52,241 nt of DNA, taken from assembly GCA_900128395.1 (NCBI GenBank), contig LT649263.1:1-52241 (forward strand), written 5' to 3'. A program made the translations under genes and the position numbers. Source of the stretch: Stramenopiles sp. TOSAG23-2. Lineage: Eukaryota; Sar. A model generated the notes under the pieces. It was not told where the DNA came from, ran no database searches, and saw only the letters and a list, made by a program, of their open reading frames with translations. Shown piece by piece: positions 40,101-49,400 of the stretch. Position 1 is the first letter of the stretch. Each line of letters begins with the position of its first letter.

Positions 40101-41028
40101 AGATGGTAAAATAGAAGTTGTAGTGGCGAATGGCAGACAATTTAGATATACATCTTTAAGTACATTTGCTTTAAGTTTCAAACGAATGTTTAATCCTAAG
40201 TTACGAACAGATGATGGTTGGAAAAGTGCAATGTATAAGGGCAAGACGATGGTTAAGATACGCGAGGAACTGCATCAGAAAATAGTTCAGGGAGAAGTGA
40301 AACTGGATGACGATGACGATGACGATGAAGACGACGATGACGATGATAAAGATGATGAAGAAGACGATGATGAACAAAACAATTCATCAAACATTCAGTA
40401 TGGTACAACAGCAGCTTTACCAAGAACCAATAGAAATGTTATTCGTTTAAAACGTACAAGAACGAACTCCAACAGTAACAGCAATTCTATCCCACAACAA
40501 CAAATGCCCAACCATAATACGCAAAATTTGCAATCCTTGCAACAAAATTTACTTCGACAGCAAAAGGTTCAACAATATCAATTAATGAGACAGCAGCAAA
40601 TACGACAACAACAAATGCAAATTAGAGTGAATCAAAATTTACGTCTGCAGCAGCAATTAGCCAATGCCAGGAATGCTCAAATTTCAATTTATAATAATAG
40701 TTCTAATAATAGTTCTAATAATAGTAATAACATGAATACGAACCCATATTTGTATCATAATAACAACATTGCCAGTAGTAACAATTTGAATCCCATGCAA
40801 GCATTTTCACAACAGCTTTCAACGCAAAATACACTTGTTCGAGCAAATGGAAATTTTATACTAAGCAATAACAGTAATAAAAATATTAATGGTAGTAGCA
40901 TCACCAACGCAATAGTAATAGATGATGATGCTGATGATGAAAGTAATGATAGTGAAGCACCTGGAGGCGTATCAAACAATCCTTACATTAGTTTTAACAA
41001 TAAGCGTAGGAAGAAAACACATTTTTAA
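37186..41028 (+). CDS. C2H2 zinc-finger, HMG-box and RAMA-domain chromatin protein
   Basis: Predicted nuclear DNA- or chromatin-binding protein of 1280 residues. Domains in order: a C2H2 finger near the start (CPVCSISYAGASGLWYHMKAAH split as C-x2-C-x12-H-x4-H, about 13-34); an HMG box at about 327-418 (KKPPNAYFLYRKKRRTEL, WKELSAEEQNAYKK); poly-Ser/Pro/Thr and acidic tracts; a basic region about 560-900; a RAMA-like domain at about 939-1032 (VYDMIKVGAITPGTNVIEVKY, LLPDGKIEV, YTSLSTFA, GWKSAMYKGKTM); then a poly-Asp stretch and a Gln/Asn-rich tail. RAMA domains occur in modified-DNA contexts and in MPND-like proteins, where they are thought to read methylated adenine. The combination suggests a reader of DNA modification or a remodelling-complex subunit; that is inference. 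The ATG at 37186 immediately precedes the finger. Confidence 0.82.
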   Translation: MSASQNGRPKFVCPVCSISYAGASGLWYHMKAAHGKPYEMGSARSMNYPWAENLIGPQDAQRLKDARMLQKQQQSNPYVSFSGRTHAGNRQPVRTMQHGFGNNHQDTLNFYANNNGSNGARRIQPRPPQSQYIQRTQQLAEAHSRAPVEKSKPSEPIIDSIFKFTCLDDDIGYNINEERNEVDKDNVSIYIATRKKNWRKQRRIKKYQRQMDATCESIETVLGALRHLIRDGFIDKSHLFQATSEQTIARVIKKRIQQRYETFLKEYYDFENKNSNQHPDVDYNSCRDFNKSIAPKTYGIKNGRKSNGEDSKLIQAMLADEYVENNVPKPKKPPNAYFLYRKKRRTELDQQMRASGSLNTKSSLEGEGYFTQMRQIGHEWKELSAEEQNAYKKQHQEMNKKWKLQMIEYKKACVDAKKTFYIKQQKEKKKNEKYKNSNSNGMMMETDMGTNISPSPSPSSSPPPSTTTMTTTTTTTTTTAITDGAATESDDNATDSENEADDNVFMDEMPSNYNAFDNDLDMDNYLDNSLSPLQPRRKTKEQLLREKEKKKVEIVQNLSPLLKNDLIYLKHPYGTQIITDQRVARKMYKVYDASVHDDLMQQWHQGTPVGDVGNEAEIQSHYNVRKENLNYITIRSSFSKPSFVVRGPKSTMAEEDEDPNNSILNIYNSDDGDEDEGTSAEEIDDDDDLLHDDDDDDEDDDVTMLSNNNDADAPQQNKVIKVHRKVKEVMKKVIRILEKQDYEEKAFILSEAFRLQYEQNKWFIKRQTDWIDNRRRRVDFMGIIVPGPGVVFQKKYAEYRSHIHSITKCVNDMIFELEKNLEVPLLRMTKKNTEDVYRYDSNRGLKSLGVWKDIKTTKVVIGPEIVKVANKGIDGIKEYMAMIREQYPKRRNPLTMKRKGVAGSFSRNPIRDLDNMYGKRMKFVPRYLRHQKRSLEHRITVYDMIKVGAITPGTNVIEVKYKTNSIKANLLPDGKIEVVVANGRQFRYTSLSTFALSFKRMFNPKLRTDDGWKSAMYKGKTMVKIREELHQKIVQGEVKLDDDDDDDEDDDDDDKDDEEDDDEQNNSSNIQYGTTAALPRTNRNVIRLKRTRTNSNSNSNSIPQQQMPNHNTQNLQSLQQNLLRQQKVQQYQLMRQQQIRQQQMQIRVNQNLRLQQQLANARNAQISIYNNSSNNSSNNSNNMNTNPYLYHNNNIASSNNLNPMQAFSQQLSTQNTLVRANGNFILSNNSNKNINGSSITNAIVIDDDADDESNDSEAPGGVSNNPYISFNNKRRKKTHF

Positions 41029-41145
41029 AATATATATATATTAATATCATATATATGTGTTTTTCTCTTATCATACTCATATGCATATGGTTATATAAAA
41101 TTCTTTTACTCCCGTTTATTAACATCTCAAATCAAAAATGATTTA

Positions 41146-41304
41146 NNNNNNNNNNNNNNNNNNNNNNNNNNNNNNNNNNNNNNNNNNNNNNNNNNNNNNN
41201 NNNNNNNNNNNNNNNNNNNNNNNNNNNNNNNNNNNNNNNNNNNNNNNNNNNNNNNNNNNNNNNNNNNNNNNNNNNNNNNNNNNNNNNNNNNNNNNNNNNN
41301 NNNN
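41146..41304. other. Assembly gap of 159 N
   Basis: Run of N between the convergent chromatin-protein and W-repeat genes. Both stop codons lie outside it, so neither gene is interrupted. It shows that this is a scaffolded draft. Confidence 0.99.
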
Positions 41305-41382
41305 TTTCAATTTTCCATCCTTACGGGAGGGCACCTCAATAACTGTCCCTCTACTTCCTATCATATATATACGAGTATTTTT

Positions 41383-42852
41383 TTATAATTTAATTTCCTC
41401 CCATCCATACAAACGTAGACGTCTTTGTTCTTGATAGTATGTACAGGTTGGCGGGCACGGAACAATACAACCATGCAAATGACAAGAATTTGGATGACTA
41501 TGTACCCTTTTTATATTACGACGTCGTTTTTCCCGTCTTTCATTAATTTTTTGACGTATCTTAATTTTATAACTATAATAATAAAACCATTTTGTAAAAT
41601 TTTCTTTCATTATTCGTTTTCTAATTCTTTCAAACAATTCTAATAAGGCAGGATTATCAGATGCAGTAGTATTGGATGTTGATGCAATTGGTAAATTTGC
41701 CATTGAAAATACTTCTTTTATCGATTTTGGCGGTGCAACTTCTTTTCTTCTATTATTTGCTGCATTTACATCTATATGTGGAAGTCGTGATAAATCATAG
41801 CTTATTTTTGCTCGTTCTTTTTTAATAACTTCTAAGCAAAGTTTCCATCGATACAAAAAAACACGTTTTGTTTGTATTTTCCATTTTTTATAGATTTCTA
41901 TGCTTATTCTTTCAGTATTTTCTTTCCATGTAATAAATCGACGTACGGTTTGATATAAATTCCATTTTTTTATAATTTTATCCATACGTAAAAATAAGCG
42001 TACGGCGCCGCAATTATTCCATTTTTGATGATTCAAATACTCGTTCCAACGCTTCCATAACCATGTTAAACGAAATATTTTATATTGCCAAAAGAAATGA
42101 AGACGTTCTTTCCGTGCAACTTCTTTCCATCCTATTATCATATCTCGAACTTTTTCTCTAAATCTATGATGACCCTGCTTTTCTAATTTATTCATAATTT
42201 GCGTTATACGTTTATGTTCTCTTTCTTGCCTACGCTTATACATGACGAATACCCATATTCGCCTACATGCTTTTCTTAAATATTCTATTTCACGATGTTT
42301 TAATAAATTCTTTAATGGCAATAAAACTTTAGTCAATAACAATTTATTACATATGGTGGAATAGTGGCGACAAAAATGCCTTGATAAATAAACATCTTCT
42401 ACACCAGGTATGGTACAAATCGTTTTGTCAATCAAATTATTATTACTGTCAATGTTATTATTATTATTGCTTTTATTTTCATCACTATTTTGTACATTAT
42501 TATTCGTATTATAAGAGGAGGAGGAAGAAGAAGAAGATATGGTTGGTATATTTTGAAATTGTTCTTGCGTAGAAATATCTTTTCCAGCAGCTAAATCTAA
42601 ACTATTTTGCAATAAGTCTAATGGATGGTCATATTTTCTCCATGGTTCTCGTAATTTTTCACCTGGTTGTGTTACATAAATACCTTTTTCCTTCCCATTT
42701 CTTAATATATTACATAAACGCATAAAAGAAGGTGCAGAAATTTGATTACGACTAAAATCAATTTTTCCTTCTTCATATGGTATTTTATAGTATGTCCAAT
42801 CATGCAACGAGGACATACGATGTCCATATTTTTCCGGTTTCATCTGTGACAT
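41383..42852 (-). CDS. Sfi1-like W-repeat protein, probable centrin binder
   Basis: Protein of 489 residues. The N-terminal 90 residues (HDWTYYKIPYEEGKIDFSRN, PSFMRLCNIL) form a domain I do not know. After an Asn-rich linker, residues about 150-420 are a long basic helix with Trp/aromatic positions at near-regular spacing: RRIWVFVMYKRR, MIIGWKEVARKERLHFFW, LWKRWNEYLN, IIKKWNLYQTVRRFITWKE, YKKWKIQTKRVFLYRWK, FTKWFYYYSYKIK. This is the pattern of Sfi1-type centrin-binding repeats in basal bodies and centrosomes. A Cys/His-rich end (CHLHGCIVPCPPTC) may bind a metal. No name can be assigned. It is divergently paired, 557 bp apart, with CFAP46, another flagellar gene. Confidence 0.68.
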   Translation of the reverse strand: MSQMKPEKYGHRMSSLHDWTYYKIPYEEGKIDFSRNQISAPSFMRLCNILRNGKEKGIYVTQPGEKLREPWRKYDHPLDLLQNSLDLAAGKDISTQEQFQNIPTISSSSSSSSYNTNNNVQNSDENKSNNNNNIDSNNNLIDKTICTIPGVEDVYLSRHFCRHYSTICNKLLLTKVLLPLKNLLKHREIEYLRKACRRIWVFVMYKRRQEREHKRITQIMNKLEKQGHHRFREKVRDMIIGWKEVARKERLHFFWQYKIFRLTWLWKRWNEYLNHQKWNNCGAVRLFLRMDKIIKKWNLYQTVRRFITWKENTERISIEIYKKWKIQTKRVFLYRWKLCLEVIKKERAKISYDLSRLPHIDVNAANNRRKEVAPPKSIKEVFSMANLPIASTSNTTASDNPALLELFERIRKRIMKENFTKWFYYYSYKIKIRQKINERREKRRRNIKRVHSHPNSCHLHGCIVPCPPTCTYYQEQRRLRLYGWEEIKL

Positions 42853-43409
42853 ATTTTATATAATTCCTTTCTCTTGATTATCTTTCTATTTGTTATATTA
42901 TACTATATATATACGTACATCTAGGTTGATGTAACAATTTATTATTTTTTTCCCCATGGAAACGGTTTTTTAAAAGCTCGAAGGTCGTCAATTAATGAAT
43001 TAATAATATTTTTTTGTAAAAACGTTCAAGAAATCATATTAAGGTATTTCTACATACCAGTCGTCAGTAATGGTATTAGTATACCAGGTATACTACTGTA
43101 TTCAAGCCTATATAGCTACTATTAACAAACAGAGAAAACAACAACATTTAGCCAAGGAAGGAAAATAATAACAAATGCCGTTATTTTATACATATATATT
43201 ACATTCAAACGTATAAAATATATTTTAATTACAACGAAAAATAATGTGTGTGTGTCAGTACGGTTAATAGAAACACAAAAGAACAATCAATATATTCAAT
43301 TAATATATCAATTTATAACACATCAGACATATATATATATATATATATATAAATACACAAAAGTATAAACTTGTAACTATAGATAAAGAAAAGAAAATAA
43401 TATAAAACA
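42853..43409. promoter_or_regulatory. Divergent promoter between W-repeat and CFAP46 genes
   Basis: Exact TACCAGGTA lies at 43082-43090 and a partial AGACGACTA (AGTCGTC on this strand) at about 43059. An (AT)11 run at 43329-43350 precedes CFAP46. A palindromic CCATGG core lies at about 42954. Shared control of two flagellar genes is inference. Confidence 0.45.
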
Positions 43410-46400
43410 ATGGCGTTAGATCGTAAAATACGTGTGAATATACAATTATCAAAAGCTTTTGCTGATCCAGAATATGAAGGCGAAGACTTTGACCAACGAA
43501 AAGCAGAAGGTAGGAAATTATTGAAGGCATCATTCAATCAACTAATACGTGGCAGAGAGCGACAAAATGGTATATTAGGGGAAGGAGAGGAATTATCAGC
43601 ACCAGATTCATTAACAAAAGCGGCTGAAAGTGCATTAACAAATGAAGAACCAGGAATAGCAAAAACTGCTGTTCACGAATTTTTTCTACAAGATCCACCT
43701 AAAAACCAATTTTATTGTCGTGCATTGTTTGTAAAAGCGCAATTAGAAGGAGCAAAAACTATAAGTGCAAAGCTAGAGGGTGCAAAAGCACTGAAACAAA
43801 CCGAAAAAGCCATTAGCATAATTATGGAAGCGTTAGATATTGTTCTACTTGAACAGAATAGACCGAGGTATGATTTTCTCGTCTACAACGCAAGTGTACA
43901 TTATTGGCGTATATCACGTACAATCTTACGTAAAGGTGTTATGCAATTTGCAATACCATCTATGTCTAAAATTGTACAAGCATTGGAAGATACCAATGAT
44001 GAAGACTTAATTTGGAGGACAAAATATCACATGACATTATCAAGGTGTTACGACGATGCAAATGACACAGCACATGCTATTGAACACAGTAAAAAAGCAT
44101 TGGCGTTGGCAGAAGAATCTGTTGAGAAAAAATTAGCTCCTGAAGCAACAACTTTATTAGAAAGTGTAAAGCGTTTATATGTGCACATGGCTCGTAACGA
44201 TTCGAACGCGATCAAAATTTTAACAGAAGTAAAAGGTAACGAAAAGGAAAATGTTAGAGGAATTGCAATTATTACCATACAAGGTTTTAACTCAGAGATA
44301 TTGACTCCAGAAGAAGCGGAGCAAGAATTATCAAATTTATTATCGTTATTTGCAGGGGATAACGGTGATACCGGAGATGGTGATGGTGACGAAGGGAATG
44401 AATCTCCAACACGTAGTAGAAACCGTGTCTTCATTAGCGATTTGCTTGTCGAATCCGGACGTTTGGCAATTAAATATCGTCTTTTTGATCTAGCACAAAG
44501 TTTTGTTGAATTATTTGAACAACAAAAAGGTAATCCAGGACGTGCTGGGATGCAAATTGATTTCTTAAGATGTGAACTGATTGTAGAATCATTGCGAGAT
44601 AAACCTAGAGAAACACGTAGGACGAGACGAAGGCACCATAACAAAGATGATGGGGGTGTTTTAAAAATGGATAAACGTAGGATTAGTGCTATGAGAATCT
44701 CAAGGCGGGTAGAAGCCGTTAAACGATTAGAACGGGTGTTGATGGCATGTAAACGAAGTGGTGATCCTGATTTGTTACATGAAGGATGTGTGTTGGCATG
44801 GAATTTATCTATGCCATTATTACAACCACATTTATTAAAACACATACATCGTTTATTTACCATAGCAGCAAGTGCTTTGGAGGAGATGGATTCCCCCATG
44901 AAAGCATTACGGGCGAAATTGCATTTTGAAGTTGCAAAATGTGAGATAAGTCAAGATTTTTTAGCCAAAGCGTCTGTACAAATCAATAAGGCATTAGCAT
45001 TAGATTATGGTGGTATTGCGGCAGCAATGGAGAACGAAGGGATGGGTGGTGCGCCACCGCCAGCTAAAAAAGGGAAGAAGAAGAAGAAAGGAAAAGATAA
45101 AGGTGGTTCTCGACCGGGCACATCCGCTAGTATAGTTAGCTCCGTAGCAGGTGGAGAAGGCGATATAGATGCACTAAGGCCTTTGGATCGTTTTTTGAAA
45201 CCATTACGTGCAAAGTTGGAGTTGAAATCAAGTATATATTTAGAACCTGATACAGCAGTTGAAAAAGCAACAATATTATTAGAGCAAGCAAAAGATGCGA
45301 AAGATTTGCATTTACGCAGCTCGTTATTGATGCGATGCGTTAAATTGTTAAAAGACGACGAAGAAGAGCAGGCCCTTCAAAACGATAATAATGATGAACT
45401 TAGGCCAGAAACGCCTTTAAGTACCACTGGAGAAGTCGAGAATGCTACACAGGAAACCAAGGAGCAATTAAGAGCTAAGAGTGATGGTATTGTATTATGG
45501 GCTGATATTATGCGTATGGCATGGTCTTTAAAATTGGTAGATTTAGTACATGAAACTAGTAATAGGATAATTGATGGAACGTGGGATGTCACCCAATTTA
45601 AGGAAATTGTTATTTTACAAGTTGAAGCATGCTACACGAAAGCTCAATGTTACGTACAACAAGTTGCCAATGCTGCTCCGGATCTATTTGAAGGTGCCGC
45701 AGGTGTAGATGGATTGTCCCCTAAAGCTTTAGGTCTTATAAGTGGAAATGACGTACCGTTGCAACCACGATTTTTGAAATTAAAAGTAAAAGTTATTGAA
45801 GTTATTGATCAAGGACTTGAACTAGCTAAACTTTTAAATGATGCTGCTTTAGTTGAAAATGGTGCAATTTATTTATGGAATTATCATTATCATGTTTTTC
45901 GTGAGCCTATCTTGGATGGACTTGATAAAGTAAAAGCGTTACAAGCTGATGAAAATACAAATGGTGCACCTCAACGATTAAGTAAAATTGTACCAAATTT
46001 AAAAGACACTTTGGAAAAGGCATTAAATACCATGCAAGAAGTTGGGTCAACTGATTTTCAATTGACTTGCTCTATTTGTGAAGGATTAAGTTTGATATAT
46101 GAATATGAAAAAAACGGTGGAAAAGTGGAAGAAATATGCAACATTGGGATAGAAATGGGTAAACATAGACCAGCTGTGGTCAAACCGTTGATTCGTTGTT
46201 TAGCAAGGACGCAAAAGATTCTTGGTGGCGTTAAGGGACCGGTTGGTAATGGCGATACCATTTTGGAGTCGATTGCTGGTGTTGAAATATTAGGAAGGCC
46301 TGAAGTGAATGATAGTGAAAAAGGGTCAATGTTAGTAAAAATTATGGAAACTTTAAAAGATAGTCGGAATGCATTGATGTTTAAAGAGACGTTCGATGAA

Positions 46401-49400
46401 GAGACGAAGAAGAAAGATGCAGAAAAGACTTTTAAACCTGGTGCAGTTATAGAAAAGACGTTAGAGGATGTTGAGGAAGGGCATGAGCTATGGGTAGAGT
46501 TATGGTCTAAGTTAGCGCAATGTGCAGTAGATTTAGGCAAGTATCGCGAGGCGCAGATTTGTGCTAATTGCAGTGCAAGTGCATTGCCCGATAATGCAAA
46601 AGAGCGAAGAAAGCTACCGAAACATATTTGGCGATGGCATGCGATCAGTGAATGTGTCTGGGGAAGTGCTGTTGAGCGGCTAATAGACCCAGAACGGCAG
46701 GAGAGGACTTTACGGGAAGAATTAAGAGTTACTGCTTTGACACATTATAATTTAGCAGTCCGCTGGGCCGCAAGTTCACAAGACAATAAGGTTACGCTTT
46801 CCATTGCTAGGCAAATGTGGAATTGCTGCGTTCCATTTGTTTCTTCCCCGTTAACAAGACGCTTGTTGCAGCACCCATTGAAAATAGTACTATCAAAATT
46901 GGCAGAAGTTGGTGAACAGACTGACTTAAAATTACGATTACGTTTGTATTTAGTTTTATTAGATTGCTACAAGGATACGGAAGATTGGAAGAACGGTTTA
47001 GATACTGTAGATGAAGCATTTCAATATGTGCCTAGTTCCTTGCAAAAACCATTATGGAACGTCCGTGTTATTTTCTTGAGTAAGCTTGGTGGAAACGTTG
47101 CAGAAGGTTTAAGTAAGATGAAGCAAAGCGATGCATCAATGCAAGCACGTGCATGGATAACATTGGCCGAATCCAGTACAGATGAAAAAGCTGAGATGTC
47201 TGCTTACTTAAATGCTATTCAATGCGTAGAAGGTACTTTAGATTGTGTTGATTGTCAGTTAGAATTTGCACAATGGTTGTACTCTCATCGTTTTCCACGA
47301 CAAGATATTATTGGTTATTGCATGGGTGCGATCGATAATTTGATGGAATTAGAAATTGATGCTATGGAAGATGCTGATGATATTGATGATGGTGCAAGCC
47401 GTGCCCCTAGCCGTGTGAGTCGCCAAACCGGGAAGACTCGTGATAGTAGACGTAGTGCTGCAAGATCCAAAAGCCGTTCTAGCGTTGGAAGTGGAACTAG
47501 ACGTGGTTCCACACGTGCTTCAACTAGCGCTTTGTCGAGCACCGTAATTGGTAGTGATGAAGATGATGGCACACCTAGTAGAATGGAAATTGTTCACTTA
47601 GAGCAAATTATCCGTGCATTTTGTATATTAGCCCGTGTAGCTAAACGTGCTGATGAGCGTCAACAATTTTTGCTGTTGAGTCAAACTTACACAAAGAAGT
47701 TGCTTGCACAGGTAATTGATACTTGTAACAACAAAGTAAATATCAAAGCTTTTACTGCCTTGACGGATGAGGAAAGAGGTGAGCAAACGTACCAGGAATG
47801 GGTGACAGCACAACAGGAGAAAGGAAACGTTAATAAATTTACCATGCCAGAGTCAGATATAGAATGGTGTAACTATGATATTTTCAATATTTCAGAGAAT
47901 TTGATTAACGAAAATTCTGATGTATCAATTTTTTCCTCTGATGATCAAGCAATGCAAATATGTCGCGACAATAGCATGTCTAAAATGAATTTGCTGAATA
48001 GAAGTACCATTGGAAATATAGCGCGCACATTAGATAGTCTGAATCTATTATCTACTATGTTAATTAAATACGGATATAATGTTCATGCCGCTCCAGTGTA
48101 CCATCTCGTATACTTATGTGGTCTTGTTTTAGGCGGGGATGCTAAAGATTCATTAAAGAGGTTGGTATGCAGCAAAATGGCTATTAATTATGATGCATTG
48201 AATTTAAAACAACGATGCAAAGAAGCTTTTGGCATTAGTGGTGATTATCTACCAACAGAAAAAGAGTTAAAAATGTATGAAGAGGATCTTTCCCAGCGTG
48301 AGCAAGCTATTTTAGAAGGTGATAGTGAAGATACCGGTAGTGGTGCCCGCCGAGTTACAATTGAAGATGAAAATGATACTAATGAGAAAAGGCGATATGA
48401 TAGCATGAATCGTTTAATTGTATCATCTATGCAAATTCGCTACATATGGATTGATCAGGCTGAAATTTGTTGTCAATTAGGTAACATTAACAGCGCGAAA
48501 ATTTTGTTAGTTGAATCGTTGCGTCATAGTAAAGCATATAAAGATAATTATTGTATTGATCGCATCAATGACATTCAAGCGGATGTTCAGATGATGGAAG
48601 GAAAAGAGGAAGAAAGTATTAGGTATTCGGAGGTGTCAATATACGAAAGTATCACAACTGTGGACACATACGATGCGTTAAAGAGTGTTATAAGACGATG
48701 CAACGTATATACGAGCACACGAAGGTCGAATTTAGCCATAAAATTACTGCAAAAAGCAATTGAAGCTTTTGATAGTATAATTTCATTAGCTCGCACGGGT
48801 GAAGAAGTTGGCGTTGGTATATTGAAGAAAAAATCGATTAATAGTAGTCCATCGCCTCCACGCACCAGCCGTAGCTCGGTACAACAAGATGGGGGTGCTG
48901 CTGGGGATTTAGATATTCGGATGGCGTCTTTAGAATGCAATGCATACCTTGCAAAACTACAATCCCAGGAATGTTATAATTTATATAAGCAAGAATCTCC
49001 TTTTGACGATGATTGGAGAGCTTGTAATACTAGATTTGAAAAAGTCATACAAGATTTAGAAAAATTGGGCTTCAGCAATGTATTGTTGCCAAGCGTTTTT
49101 GACTCCTATACTGATGCGATACTGAAAATGGGTTTAAAAGGCCTTGCGGTAGTGAAGAACGTAGAAGACATTAGCAACTTGGGTAAATATGATTGTGAAG
49201 ACCTTGTTATTAACCTTTTAAAACGTAGTATGACGCATGTAATGCGTGCGTTAGAAAGCATTAAACCAAATGTAGTGACAGATCCTGTCGCAATGGAAAT
49301 TAATTCCCCAATCGAACGTACCTTGGTATCGCTCAAGTTAAAAATTGCAAACTTGTATAGGGAACGCTCGATAGTTCAGTTTAAAACGGAGGAAGCTACA

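Noticed and set aside
42950-42964. X-box-like CCATGGAAAC in the W-repeat/CFAP46 promoter
   Set aside because: Only half the RFX consensus matches, and RFX control of cilia genes is mainly known from animals and their relatives.
99-43350. TATATA runs as TATA boxes or CRISPR-like repeats
   Set aside because: They are pure dinucleotide microsatellites scattered in all gaps, without spacers or fixed distance to starts.
44048-44899. 283-codon minus-strand open frame opposite CFAP46
   Set aside because: Shadow frame; the sense strand is conserved CFAP46 throughout.
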